The notes below the pieces were generated by a model. That model did no database searches and was not told where the DNA came from. It worked only from the letters and a program-made list of their open reading frames with translations. Made by a program: the position numbers and the translations under genes. Below, in pieces: positions 1 through 9,191 of a stretch of 64,000 bases of DNA (within the stretch, counting starts at the first letter, position 1; the number at the start of each line of letters is the position of its first letter). The stretch is from Hydrogenophaga sp. (lineage in GTDB: Bacteria > Pseudomonadota > Gammaproteobacteria > Burkholderiales > Burkholderiaceae_C), in the NCBI GenBank assembly GCA_011391495.1, contig JAABQK010000013.1, positions 1 to 64,000 on the forward strand, in the 5' to 3' direction.

Positions 1-215
1 CATTGCTCGACCTGCTGGTGCGCCACAGCGGGCAGGTGGTCAGCCGCGAGGACGTGCTGACCGCCTGGCAGTCCGAGCCGGGCGAAGCCGGCGGCGTGGC
101 CTCCAACGCACTCGAGGTCTATGTGCACCGGCTGCGCCGCAAGCTGGCCGGCTCGACCCTGAACATCCGCAACATCCGCGGCCTGGGCTACATGCTGGAA
201 TCGGCCAGTCCCTGA
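1..215 (+). CDS. Response regulator, OmpR/TctD-type, C-terminal part only
   Basis: Only the last 71 codons of the gene are in the window; the receiver domain and start lie to the left. The visible part is a winged-helix DNA-binding domain of the OmpR/PhoB class: a 'SREDVL' turn, a recognition-helix region 'NALEVYVHRLRRKL' and the terminal hairpin 'IRNIRGLGYMLE'. The reading frame is open from the window edge, so no internal start is real. It ends 10 nt before the sensor kinase, so the two are almost certainly one operon and cognate partners. The TctD/QseB/PmrA subfamily is inferred from the partner kinase; the regulated genes cannot be read from this sequence. Confidence 0.88.
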   Translation, partial: LLDLLVRHSGQVVSREDVLTAWQSEPGEAGGVASNALEVYVHRLRRKLAGSTLNIRNIRGLGYMLESASP

Positions 216-225
216 GCGCCGCGGC

Positions 226-1590
226 ATGACGGCCCGTTCCCGCCTCTCGCTGCGCCGCCAGCTGCTGCTGTGGCTGCTGCTGCCGCAGCTGGTGCTGTGG
301 GCCGGTGGCGGCCTGCTGGCCTACCGGTTTGCGCTGTCGTACGCGGAAAAAGGCATCGACCAGTCGCTCACGCAGTCGGTGCGGGCGCTGGCGCGCCAGG
401 TCAAGCCGGTGGGGTCGGGCCTGCTGATCGACTTCCCCAGGGCGGCGCAGGATGTGCTGGAGCAGGACCCGGACGACCGGGTCAGCTACATGGTGTCGTC
501 GCCACCGGGGCAGTTCCTGCTGGGCAACCAGCGCCTGCCGCAGCCCGACCTGGCACCGGGTACGCCAGGCGATCCGCAGCTGTACCGCGGTCTGATCGAT
601 GGCAAACCCCTGCGCATCGTGGCGCTGGACCTGAGCTACGGCGACGCCGATGCACCGCAGACGATGCGGGTGCAGGTGGGCAAGGGGCTGGCGGTGCAGC
701 AGCGCATCGCCCGGGAACTGGTGGCCGACATGCTGGTGCCGCTGCTGGCGCTGGGCCTGCTGCTGAGCCTGCTGGTGTATGGCGGCATCCGCCGCGGCCT
801 CACCCCGCTGCGCCGCCTGACGGCGCAACTGGAAAACCGGTCGGTCAACGCGCTGTCACCGATCGGCCTGACGCAGGCGCCGAGCGAGGTGCACGCGCTG
901 GTGCAGGCCATCAATGGCCTGCTCGACGAAGTGGCGCGCAATGTGCACCAGGAAAAACGCTTCATCGACGATGCCGCCCACCAGCTGCGCACGCCGCTGG
1001 CCGGCCTGATCAGCCAGGTCGAACTGGCCCAGCGGGAAGCCACCGACCCGGCGCTGGCCGAGCGGCTGGCCAAGGTGCACACCGGAGCCGAGCGCAGTGC
1101 CCACCTGGTGCACCAGCTGCTCACACTGGCCCGCACCGAGACACACGCGCGCCGCGCACCGCTGGATCTGGCGGCGCTGGCGCGCGAGGTGGCGCGCGAA
1201 TGGACACCCCGCGCCCTCGCCGCCGGCATGGACCTGGGCTACGAGGGCGAGGACAAGCTCCAGATCGAGGGCGACCCCTTGCAGCTGCGCGAAGCCCTGG
1301 CCAACCTGATCGACAACGCCTTGCGCTACACGCCGCGCGGCAGCACGATCACGCTGCGCGTGCAGCGCGCGCCGGACGGCGCGCGGCTCGCGGTGGAGGA
1401 CAACGGCCCGGGCCTGAACCCGGAAGAGCTGGCGCATGTGTTCCAGCGCTTCTGGCGCGGCAGCCAGCGCCCCGGCGGCTGTGGCCTGGGGCTTGCCATC
1501 GTGCAGGAGATCGCGCGCCGCCACGGAGGCGAGGCACGGGTGGAGCGGGTCGTGCCAAAGGGTCTGCGCGTCGAACTGCGCCTGCGCTGA
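226..1590 (+). CDS. Sensor histidine kinase, TctE/QseC-like
   Basis: A 454-residue membrane sensor kinase that would phosphorylate the response regulator just upstream. An N-terminal membrane segment (about residues 11-32) and a second one (about 168-188) flank a periplasmic region of about 135 residues resembling the 2CSK_N domain of TctE-type kinases. After a linker comes the dimerisation helix 'FIDDAAHQLRTPLAGL' with phospho-acceptor His252. The ATP-binding domain follows, with the N box 'NLIDNALRYTP' (about 360-371), the 'DNGPG' box (about 392) and a glycine-rich lid near 416-424. Tricarboxylate sensing is known for TctE in other bacteria, but no tct transporter is seen here, so the signal is unknown. 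Confidence 0.92.
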   Translation: MTARSRLSLRRQLLLWLLLPQLVLWAGGGLLAYRFALSYAEKGIDQSLTQSVRALARQVKPVGSGLLIDFPRAAQDVLEQDPDDRVSYMVSSPPGQFLLGNQRLPQPDLAPGTPGDPQLYRGLIDGKPLRIVALDLSYGDADAPQTMRVQVGKGLAVQQRIARELVADMLVPLLALGLLLSLLVYGGIRRGLTPLRRLTAQLENRSVNALSPIGLTQAPSEVHALVQAINGLLDEVARNVHQEKRFIDDAAHQLRTPLAGLISQVELAQREATDPALAERLAKVHTGAERSAHLVHQLLTLARTETHARRAPLDLAALAREVAREWTPRALAAGMDLGYEGEDKLQIEGDPLQLREALANLIDNALRYTPRGSTITLRVQRAPDGARLAVEDNGPGLNPEELAHVFQRFWRGSQRPGGCGLGLAIVQEIARRHGGEARVERVVPKGLRVELRLR

Positions 1591-1591
1591 C

Positions 1592-1639
1592 GGCCTTCTG
1601 AAGGCCGGGCGTGGCGCCGGACATTCCCGGCGCCACGCC
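1592..1639. terminator. Strong hairpins between convergent genes, bidirectional terminator candidate
   Basis: Directly after the kinase stop there is a 6-bp hairpin (1592-1606), then a perfect 13-bp stem (1608-1620 with 1627-1639) closing a 6-nt loop. It separates the kinase (+) from the ABC ATPase (-). There is no T tract on either side, so transcription may end here only with help from Rho. Confidence 0.5.
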
Positions 1640-1643
1640 GGGA

Positions 1644-2738
<1,095 letters not shown>

Positions 2739-2744
2739 TCGTTT

Positions 2745-3605
2745 TTATCCTTTCACAGCACCGGCTGTGAGACCTTTTACAAAGTACTGACCGGCCAGCA
2801 CATAGACCAGCATGGTGGGCAGGCCGGCGATGATGGCGGCGGCCATGTCCACGTTGTAGCTCTTCACGCTGCTGGTGGTGTTGGCCATGTTGTTCAGGCC
2901 CACGGTGACGGGCTTGCTGTCGGCACCGCTGAAGGCGACACCAAACAGGAAGTCGTTCCAGATGTTGGTGAACTGCCAGATCAGCGTGACCATCATGATC
3001 GGCGTGGACATGGGCACCACGATGCGCCAGAAGATGCGCCAGAAGCCCGCGCCGTCGATGCGTGCGGCGTTCACCAGCTCGCGCGGAATGGCCTTGTAGT
3101 AGTTGCGGAAGAACAGGGTGGTGCCGGCCATGCCCGCCAGGCAGTGCACCAGGATCAGGCCTGCGATCGAGCTCGACAGGCCGAGAAAGCCCAGCACCTG
3201 GCTCATGGGCAGCAGCACCACCTGAAAGGGCATGAACACGCCGAACAGCAGGAAGCCGAACAGCACCTCGCTGCCCCTGAACCGCCACATGCTCAGCACG
3301 TAGCCGTTCACGGCGCCCCAGGCGGTGGAGATCAGCACCGCCGGCACGGCCATGAACACCGAGTTCATGAAATAGGGCTTGAGGCCACGGCAATCGACGC
3401 CGGTGCAGGCGGACGACCAGGCCAGCGTCCAGGACTCCAGGTTGAAGCCCGCGGGCAGGCTCAGCAGGTTGCCCGAGCGCAGCTGGTCGGCGTCCTTGAG
3501 CGAGGTCACGATCATCACGTACAGCGGCGCGAGGAAGAAGAAGGCGGCGAACAGCAGCAGGCCGTAGACGAACAGGCGCCCGAAAGAAAATGGTTTGGCA
3601 GTCAT
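2745..3605 (-). CDS. gtsC: Sugar ABC transporter permease (MalG-type)
   Basis: A 286-residue integral membrane permease with about six hydrophobic segments. Its EAA loop, 'NAARIDGAGFWRIFWRIVVPM', has the conserved glycine and is where the ATPase docks. Length and topology match the MalG/GtsC half of CUT1 importers. It pairs with the larger permease upstream to form the channel. The ATPase begins 6 nt downstream, so the two are probably co-translated. A 117-nt gap separates it from the preceding permease, unusual inside this operon, and that gap is filled by a copy of the dispersed repeat described separately. Confidence 0.9.
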   Translation of the reverse strand: MTAKPFSFGRLFVYGLLLFAAFFFLAPLYVMIVTSLKDADQLRSGNLLSLPAGFNLESWTLAWSSACTGVDCRGLKPYFMNSVFMAVPAVLISTAWGAVNGYVLSMWRFRGSEVLFGFLLFGVFMPFQVVLLPMSQVLGFLGLSSSIAGLILVHCLAGMAGTTLFFRNYYKAIPRELVNAARIDGAGFWRIFWRIVVPMSTPIMMVTLIWQFTNIWNDFLFGVAFSGADSKPVTVGLNNMANTTSSVKSYNVDMAAAIIAGLPTMLVYVLAGQYFVKGLTAGAVKG

Positions 3606-3636
3606 ATGGCGCTACCGGCGAGAAGGGCCAGATCAA

Positions 3637-3715
3637 GGGCACCCGTGGAGCTGGCTCTGCCGGGCCACAGGGTGCGTCCCCCCTTCAGGGGGGAAGACGC
3701 GAAGCGGCACAGGGG
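3637..3715 (-). repeat. Dispersed GC-rich repeat, copy A
   Basis: Fills the gap between the two permease genes, beginning 7 nt after the upstream stop and ending 31 nt before the next start. It contains a perfect 6-bp hairpin, CCCCCC-TTCA-GGGGGG (3678-3693), enclosed by a GCGT/ACGC pair, and a CCGGC-type arm near the downstream gene. It shares layout and sequence blocks with five other copies in the window. Confidence 0.75.
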
Positions 3716-3722
3716 AACGTTC

Positions 3723-4601
3723 TCACCTGTCATGGGGCCTGGCTCGCAGCTCGCTGTACAGGTAGGGCACGACGATCGCCGCCACGGTGGCCAGCATCAT
3801 GGTCGCGCTGGCCGCACCCAGCCCGATCTGGCCCCGCGTGAAGCTCATGGTGTACATGAAGGTCGCCGGCACGTCGGTGGCGTAGCCGGGACCGCCAGCG
3901 GTCAGGGCCATCACGAGGTCGAAGCTCTTGATGGACAGGTGCGACAGCACCAGGATGGTGGAGAACACGACCGGCCGCAGGATCGGCAGGATGATGCGCC
4001 AGTAGATGAGGGGCAGCGAGGCACCGTCGATCTGGGCCGCCTTGATGATGCTGTCATCGATGCCGCGCAGGCCCGCCAGAAACAGCGCCATGGCAAAGCC
4101 GGCCGACTGCCAGACGCCGGCCATCACCACGCAGTAGATGGCCAGGTCGGACTGCACCAGCCAGTCGAAGCTGAAGCTGGCCCAGCCGAGGTCGTGCATG
4201 AGCTTCTCCAGGCCGAGACTGGGGTTCAGGATCCATTTCCAGGCGGTACCGGTCACGATGAAGGACAGCGCCATGGGGTAGAGGTAGACCGTCCGCAGCA
4301 GGCCTTCGGCGCGCACCTTCTGGTCCAGAAAGATCGCCAGCACCATGCCCAGCGCCATTGAGCCGCCGACGTACAGCAGGCTGAAGATGCCGAGGTTTTT
4401 CAGCGCCACGTACCAGCGGTCCATGCCCCAGAGCTGCACGTACTGGTCCAGCCCGACGAAGTGCTCGTAGTTGGGCAGCATGCGCGAGCCGGTGAGCGAC
4501 AGCACGCCGTTCCAGATCATGAAGCCGTAGATGAAGGCGAAACCGAGCACGAAGCCCGGGGCGATCACCAGCTTGGGCAGGAGGTTTTCAACGGTTTTCA
4601 T
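3723..4601 (-). CDS. gtsB: Sugar ABC transporter permease (MalF-type)
   Basis: A 292-residue membrane permease, first of the two channel subunits. It has about six hydrophobic segments and an EAA loop, 'KAAQIDGASLPLIYWRIILP'. I start it at the ATG at 4601 (MKTVENLLPK), because the 17 extra upstream codons are charged and not family-like. It follows the binding-protein gene by 68 nt, the expected order for gtsABCD. It would sit in the inner membrane and pass substrate delivered by the periplasmic binding protein. Confidence 0.9.
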   Translation of the reverse strand: MKTVENLLPKLVIAPGFVLGFAFIYGFMIWNGVLSLTGSRMLPNYEHFVGLDQYVQLWGMDRWYVALKNLGIFSLLYVGGSMALGMVLAIFLDQKVRAEGLLRTVYLYPMALSFIVTGTAWKWILNPSLGLEKLMHDLGWASFSFDWLVQSDLAIYCVVMAGVWQSAGFAMALFLAGLRGIDDSIIKAAQIDGASLPLIYWRIILPILRPVVFSTILVLSHLSIKSFDLVMALTAGGPGYATDVPATFMYTMSFTRGQIGLGAASATMMLATVAAIVVPYLYSELRARPHDR

Positions 4602-4669
4602 GGAGCACCTGAGCACAACCCCGTCCGCGAGGGACGGGGGGTTGCCGCGCACGTCGAAGGGCGACGGGT

Positions 4670-5920
4670 TTACTTGGTGGCGGCGGCCTTGGCGATGTTC
4701 TTCACGCCGTCGGCCACCGAGATCTTGTCGTTGTTCCAGAACTGGCTCACGGCGTCCTTGATGGCGCCTTCGGCGGCCGGGCTGATCGCCATGCCGTGTG
4801 CGGCCGAGGGCACCAGGCCGCCGGTCTTGGCGGTGTCCACGAAGTCCTTGCTGGAGAGCTTGGCGCAGTCGTCGAACTTGTCCATCTTCATGTTCAGGCG
4901 CACCGGGATCGACCCCTTGTTCAGGTTGAACACCTCCTGGAATTCGGGGCCCATGATCGCGGCAGCCAGGTCGCCCTGGGCCTTCTGGGCCGTGGCGTCC
5001 TTCAGCTTGAACATGGCGAACGAATCCACGTTGAAGGTGTAGGCATTGCCGGTGCCGGGAGCTGCCGCGCAGATGTAGTCCTTGCCCGGCACCTTGCCGG
5101 CTGCGGTGAACTCGCCCTTGGCCCAGTCACCCATGAACTGGAACGCGGCCTTCTCCTGGATCACCATGGCGGTGGCCAGGTTCCAGTCACGTCCCGGGGA
5201 GGCGGGATCGGTGTAGCTCTTGATCTTGCGGAAGGTTTCCAGCACCTTCGTCATGGTGGCACTGTTCAGCGCCTTGGGGTCGAGCCGGACCAGGGCGTCC
5301 TGATAGAACTTCGGGCCACCCACGCCCAGCACCACGTCTTCGAAGGTGGTGAAATCCTGCCAGTTCTGGCCGCCGTGGGCAACCGGGATCAGGCCGGCTT
5401 TCTTCACCTTCTCGGCGGCGACGAAGAACTCGTCCCAGGTCTTGGGAGCGGCCGCCACGCCGGCCTTTTTCAGCACCGCCGCGTTGGCCCACATCCAGTT
5501 GACCCGGTGCACGTTGACCGGGGCAGCCACGTAGTTGCCCTTGTACTTCATCACGTCGGCCACCACCTTGGGCAGCAGGCTGTCCCACTGCTCGGCTTTG
5601 GCCACCGGGTCCAGGTTGGCCAGCACGCCTTCGTTCGCCCACTCCTGGATCGCCGGCCCCTTGATCTGCGCCGCGGCTGGCGGGTTGCCGGCCACGACAC
5701 GGCTCTTGAGCACGGTCATCGCGTTGTCACCACCGCCGCCGGCGACCGCGAAGTCTTTCCAGGTGTGGCCCTTGGCCTGCATGATCTTTTTCAGCTCGCC
5801 CACCGACTTGGCCTCACCGCCCGAGGTCCACCAGTGCAGGACCTCCACCTCACCGGCGCTGGCAGCGCCGGCGGCCAGGGTCAGGGCAAGGGCGGCAGCG
5901 AGTTTCGAGAGTTTCAACAT
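4670..5920 (-). CDS. gtsA: Periplasmic sugar-binding protein of the ABC importer
   Basis: A 416-residue extracellular solute-binding protein (family 1, MalE-like). The N-terminus 'MLKLSKLAAALALTLAAGAASAG' is a clear Sec signal peptide with an ASA-G cleavage site. The mature start 'EVEVLHWWTSGGEAKSV' and the downstream 'GGGGDNAMTVLKSRVVAGNPP' strongly resemble Pseudomonas glucose-binding GtsA. Two adjacent ATGs are possible (5923 and 5920); I prefer 5920 because it sits 5 nt from a GGAG ribosome site. As the first and most exported component it is probably the most expressed gene of the operon. Glucose specificity is inferred from similarity and the glk neighbour. Confidence 0.9.
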   Translation of the reverse strand: MLKLSKLAAALALTLAAGAASAGEVEVLHWWTSGGEAKSVGELKKIMQAKGHTWKDFAVAGGGGDNAMTVLKSRVVAGNPPAAAQIKGPAIQEWANEGVLANLDPVAKAEQWDSLLPKVVADVMKYKGNYVAAPVNVHRVNWMWANAAVLKKAGVAAAPKTWDEFFVAAEKVKKAGLIPVAHGGQNWQDFTTFEDVVLGVGGPKFYQDALVRLDPKALNSATMTKVLETFRKIKSYTDPASPGRDWNLATAMVIQEKAAFQFMGDWAKGEFTAAGKVPGKDYICAAAPGTGNAYTFNVDSFAMFKLKDATAQKAQGDLAAAIMGPEFQEVFNLNKGSIPVRLNMKMDKFDDCAKLSSKDFVDTAKTGGLVPSAAHGMAISPAAEGAIKDAVSQFWNNDKISVADGVKNIAKAAATK

Positions 5921-5996
5921 CATGTCTCCAAAAAGGTGGTCGCCGCGCACCTGAACGGGCACCAGCGGTGGTCGGGCTGGAGAGACACCGTGTCAC

Positions 5997-6035
5997 GCCA
6001 GGATCGTTCATTTTTCATTAATTAATGATCCTGGC
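5997..6035 (-). promoter_or_regulatory. Inverted repeat with AT-rich palindrome upstream of gtsA
   Basis: A perfect 9-bp inverted repeat, GCCAGGATC (5997-6005) and GATCCTGGC (6027-6035), brackets an AT-rich core. The core contains the perfect 14-bp palindrome TCATTAATTAATGA (6015-6028). It lies between the glk stop and gtsA, about 75 nt before gtsA. It could be a repressor operator with an internal promoter, or an RNA hairpin separating glk from the transporter. I see no T tract following it. Confidence 0.5.
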
Positions 6036-6069
6036 CATCGGGAAAAACCCGTGCAGGGGCCGTAACCGC

Positions 6070-7059
6070 TCAGTCCAGCGCGTCGAGTGCCCGGGCCGCA
6101 CCCATCAGGGCGGGCGATTGCGACGAGGTGATGACCCACACCGGTATGGCCGACAGGTAAGGACCGAAGCGGCCCTTGGCTTCGAATCGCTGGCGGAACG
6201 GCGACGCGTCGAACCAGCTGCCGAGACGGGGCACGATGCCGCCACCGATATAGACACCCCCGCGCGCACCCAGCGTCAGCGCCAGGTTGCCCGCCACCGA
6301 ACCGAGCTGGGCACAGAACATGGCCAGCGCTTCCTGCGCCTGCGGCAGCCGCCCGGACAGGGCCGCCTCGGTCACCTCGGCAGCCGTTTTCGGCGTCTGC
6401 GCGTTCACGCCATCGCCGGCGCACAGGATCTCGCAGGCCTCCACCAGACCGTGCCCGCAGAGCAGACGCTCGGCGGAGGCGCGGCCATGGCGCTGGATCA
6501 GCCCGTCCATCACCTGCCGCTCGCGCGGCGTGACCGCCGGCAGCGTGACGTGCCCCCCCTCGCCTTCGATCGGTACCCAGCCTCCACGCCCGTTGGGCAG
6601 CAGACCCGAGACACCCAGCCCGGTGCCGGCACCCAGCAGGCCGATGGCGGCACCGGGCTGCGCGGCACCGCCGCCGATCTGGCGCAGCTCGGCCGCCGGC
6701 AGCCCGGGCAGGGCCAGCGCCAGGGCGGTGAAATCGTTGAGCAGGCGCAGCGTGTGCAGCCCGAACTCGGCCTGCACGGCGCTCTGCGAAAACGACCAGT
6801 CGTGGTTGGTCATGTGCACCTGGTCACCGGTGATCGGGTTGGCGATCGCAATCGCCGCCGCCGCCGGCTGTCCACGGCCCAGCCCGTCCAGGTAGGCGTG
6901 CATGGCCGCCTGCAGCGTGGGATGGTCCGCACAAGGCAGGATACGCAGATCGGTGATGGGCGCGCCGCGCGCCGCCTGCCAGGCAAAGCGGGCATTGGTG
7001 CCTCCCACGTCGGCCAGCAGGCGGGGAAAAAGACGGGCAGGAGCAGAGGTCTGGGGCAT
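6070..7059 (-). CDS. glk: Glucokinase
   Basis: Phosphorylates cytoplasmic glucose to glucose-6-phosphate with ATP. It is 329 residues, the usual size for Proteobacterial glucokinase. The phosphate-binding loop 'LLADVGGTNARFAW' is at about residues 14-27, followed by the sugar-binding 'LNDFTALALALPGL' region and the nucleotide loop 'GLLGAGTGLGVS'. I start it at ATG 7059; a GTG 33 nt earlier is unlikely because it lies inside a palindrome. It precedes the gts operon on the same strand, so sugar entering through that importer is phosphorylated here before glycolysis or glycogen synthesis. A promoter with operator-like dyads lies just upstream. Confidence 0.93.
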   Translation of the reverse strand: MPQTSAPARLFPRLLADVGGTNARFAWQAARGAPITDLRILPCADHPTLQAAMHAYLDGLGRGQPAAAAIAIANPITGDQVHMTNHDWSFSQSAVQAEFGLHTLRLLNDFTALALALPGLPAAELRQIGGGAAQPGAAIGLLGAGTGLGVSGLLPNGRGGWVPIEGEGGHVTLPAVTPRERQVMDGLIQRHGRASAERLLCGHGLVEACEILCAGDGVNAQTPKTAAEVTEAALSGRLPQAQEALAMFCAQLGSVAGNLALTLGARGGVYIGGGIVPRLGSWFDASPFRQRFEAKGRFGPYLSAIPVWVITSSQSPALMGAARALDALD

Positions 7060-7082
7060 GTTGGACTCGGGCGGCGGGTGCC

Positions 7083-7150
7083 ACCGGTTCACAACCGGTC
7101 CAGGCCCCTCCGAAGGCGCCGATTATGCTGCCCGCGTAACATTGTTACAA
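7083..7150 (-). promoter_or_regulatory. glk promoter with two operator-like palindromes
   Basis: On the minus strand a -35 box TTGTAA (7145-7150) and a -10 box CATAAT (7122-7127) are separated by 17 nt. A 13-bp palindrome, GTAACATTGTTAC (7136-7148), overlaps the -35 and spacer. A second dyad, ACCGGTT-CAC-AACCGGT (7083-7099), lies downstream of the expected start site. Both are typical repressor operator shapes. No regulator gene is adjacent. Confidence 0.6.
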
Positions 7151-7178
7151 GCCTGGCGCGGCTCAAGGTACGGGTGGA

Positions 7179-7619
7179 TCAGACCCGCTGCGAACGCGCC
7201 CAGCGCACGATGTCGGCCGCGCCCATGGCCCCGGGCTGGCGCGCCACCTCGCGACCGCCCACGAACAGCGCCAGCGTCGGGATGCTGCGGATGTTGAGCC
7301 GCGCGCCCAGGTTCTGCGCCTCTTCGGTGTTGACCTTCACCAGCCGCATCTGCGGTTCCAGCTGCTGTGCCGCCTGCTCGAAAGCGGGCGCCATCATGCG
7401 GCAGGGGCCGCACCAGGGCGCCCAGAAATCCACCAGCACCGGCACCTGCGAACGCGCAATGTGCTTTTCAAACGCCGCTTCGTCCAGCGACACCGGATGC
7501 CCGGTGAACAGCGGCTGGTGGCATTTGCCGCAGTCCGGTCCGCTGGCCAGATCGGCCGCAGCAACGCGGTTGGTGGTGTGGCAATGGGGGCAGACGATGT
7601 GCAGGGGGTCGGTGGTCAT
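7179..7619 (-). CDS. trxC: Thioredoxin 2 (zinc-binding)
   Basis: A 146-residue cytoplasmic disulfide reductase. The N-terminal zinc module has paired cysteines at C10/C13 and C30/C33. The thioredoxin fold carries the active site WCGPC at residues 69-73 and the cis-proline region 'IRSIPTLALF'. This domain order is diagnostic of TrxC rather than TrxA. A GGAG ribosome site lies 7 nt before ATG 7619. In other Proteobacteria TrxC is induced by oxidative stress through OxyR; I do not see a clear OxyR site here. Confidence 0.95.
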   Translation of the reverse strand: MTTDPLHIVCPHCHTTNRVAAADLASGPDCGKCHQPLFTGHPVSLDEAAFEKHIARSQVPVLVDFWAPWCGPCRMMAPAFEQAAQQLEPQMRLVKVNTEEAQNLGARLNIRSIPTLALFVGGREVARQPGAMGAADIVRWARSQRV

Positions 7620-7711
7620 GCAGAACTCCAGGTACGTTGTTGCCCTTCATGTGGCGGCCCGGTCTGGAAATTCAAGACACCCCGCGGGGTATCCGGCCCG
7701 CAGCCCCGTTG

Positions 7712-7906
7712 TCAGATGATCTGGCCAATCAGGCTGGCCACAAAACTCAGCAGGATGGTGGTGGTGATGGGCAGGAACCACTCGCGACCAAAGGCTCGGA
7801 AACGCAGGTCACCCGGCAGCTTGCCAAAGCCCAGCTTGTGCAGCAGCGGCGTGAACCAGCTGATCAGCAGCAGGGCCAGGAAAATGACGATCATCCAGCG
7901 GATCAA
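7712..7906 (-). CDS. DUF2905 small membrane protein
   Basis: A 64-residue protein with two hydrophobic helices (about 4-20 and 47-62) around a conserved central 'KLGFGKLPGDLRFRAFGREWFLP' block typical of DUF2905. The start is a TTG at 7906, supported by an AGGAG site 8 nt upstream; an ATG four codons later would remove conserved residues. Its function is unknown in any organism. It follows the methyltransferase on the same strand, separated by a copy of the dispersed repeat. Confidence 0.85.
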   Translation of the reverse strand: MIRWMIVIFLALLLISWFTPLLHKLGFGKLPGDLRFRAFGREWFLPITTTILLSFVASLIGQII

Positions 7907-7944
7907 GCTCTGACTCCTTCAGACGCTGAGGAGACTGATCCGGG

Positions 7945-8019
7945 GGCACCGCCGCGCCGGCTGTGCCGGACGGCTGGAGCCGTCCCCGGGAGGAGGTCGC
8001 GCGAGGCGCGGCGGGGGTG
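7945..8019 (-). repeat. Dispersed GC-rich repeat, copy B
   Basis: The most degenerate copy. It begins 2 nt after the methyltransferase stop and ends 38 nt before the DUF2905 start. The CACCCCCGCCGCG end, the central C-run/G-run hairpin (here CCTCC/CCGGGG) and the CCGGC-CCGGC arm ending GCGGTGCC are all recognisable on the transcribed strand. Confidence 0.65.
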
Positions 8020-8021
8020 TT

Positions 8022-9191
8022 TCATAGTCTGTGGGTGCGGTCACCCGCGGTGAAGCCCAGAGGAACCCAGCCTTCGGACGACGCGGCAGGGGCCAGCGCC
8101 AGCACCTTGAACAATTCGCCCATCTCGTGCTCGTTCACCAGCTTGCCGAGCATCGCGTTCTCGCGCGGGCCTGCGTCTTTCGCCACGTCCAGCAGGCCGG
8201 CGTTGATGAGGAAGCGGCCCTGGCTGGTGTAGCCCAGCACGCTCAGGCCCGCGTCCTGCGCAGCCAGCGCGATGCCGGTGAAGTTCACGTGCGCGGTGAT
8301 GTCCTTTTCGCCCACGTCGGCCAGCGGGTTGTCGTCGCTGCGGTGGGCGCGGTGGCAGATCAGCGTGCCCATGGCGCGCTGTGGGTGGTAGTACTCGGCC
8401 TCGGGAAATCCGTAGTCGATGAAAAAAGCCGCGCCGCGATGAAGGCGGTCGGCCAGGGTCTTGATGAAGGCTTCGGCCTGCGGGTGGATTTCGGTCAGGT
8501 AGCTGTGCGGCCCTTCAATGTCCACCGGCGGGCGCAAGGCTGTGCATCGATCGGCCCAGACCAGGCTGCCGTCGGGCGCCTGCACCACGCCGCGTTCGGT
8601 CCACACGCCGCTGGCCTGCCCGCCCGCGCGGTGCAGCAGCTGCACCGGCATCGCGTCCAGCACCTCGTTGCCCAGCACCACCCCCTCGAACGAAGCGGGC
8701 AGCTGATCGGCCCACTGCACCCGGTTGGCGTGGCGACCCAGCGTGGCACGCTGGCGTTCGCGCAGGCTGCCCGAGAGATCCACGATGGTGTAGCGGCGCG
8801 GCGGCTGGCCCAGTTCGGTCAGGGCATCGAGCACCTGCAAGGCGAGCGCGCCCGTACCGGCGCCGAACTCCCACACCTCATCGGTGCCGGTGGCGCGCAG
8901 CGCCTGCGCCACCTGGCGCGCCAGTGTGCGGCCAAACAGCGGCGTGAGCTCGGGCGCGGTCACAAAGTCGCTGCCCTGCCCCGCCACACCCTCCGGCATC
9001 TGGCCGAACTTGGGGTTGCGGTTGGCGTAGTAGCCCAGCCCCGGCTCGTACAGCGCCATGGCCATGAAGCGGTCAAACGCCAGCCAGCCGCCCGACGCAC
9101 GGATGGCCTGGCGCAGACGCTCCAGCAGAGCGCTCGTTAAACTTGAGGGTTCACCCACAGATTCGCTGTTCACCCGGCGATTGTCCGCCAT
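8022..9191 (-). CDS. MidA/NDUFAF7-like class I SAM-dependent methyltransferase
   Basis: A 389-residue member of the DUF185/COG1565 family. The N-terminal 'GGWLAFDRFMAMALYEPGLGYYAN' signature is characteristic, followed by 'FVTAPELTPLFGRTLARQV' and the SAM-binding motif 'EFGAGTGALALQVLD'. The mitochondrial relative methylates an arginine in complex I and assists its assembly; the bacterial role is not established. The ATG at 9191 has a GGGAG site 6 nt upstream. Its start codon overlaps that of the divergent SDR gene, leaving no room between them. Confidence 0.88.
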   Translation of the reverse strand: MADNRRVNSESVGEPSSLTSALLERLRQAIRASGGWLAFDRFMAMALYEPGLGYYANRNPKFGQMPEGVAGQGSDFVTAPELTPLFGRTLARQVAQALRATGTDEVWEFGAGTGALALQVLDALTELGQPPRRYTIVDLSGSLRERQRATLGRHANRVQWADQLPASFEGVVLGNEVLDAMPVQLLHRAGGQASGVWTERGVVQAPDGSLVWADRCTALRPPVDIEGPHSYLTEIHPQAEAFIKTLADRLHRGAAFFIDYGFPEAEYYHPQRAMGTLICHRAHRSDDNPLADVGEKDITAHVNFTGIALAAQDAGLSVLGYTSQGRFLINAGLLDVAKDAGPRENAMLGKLVNEHEMGELFKVLALAPAASSEGWVPLGFTAGDRTHRL

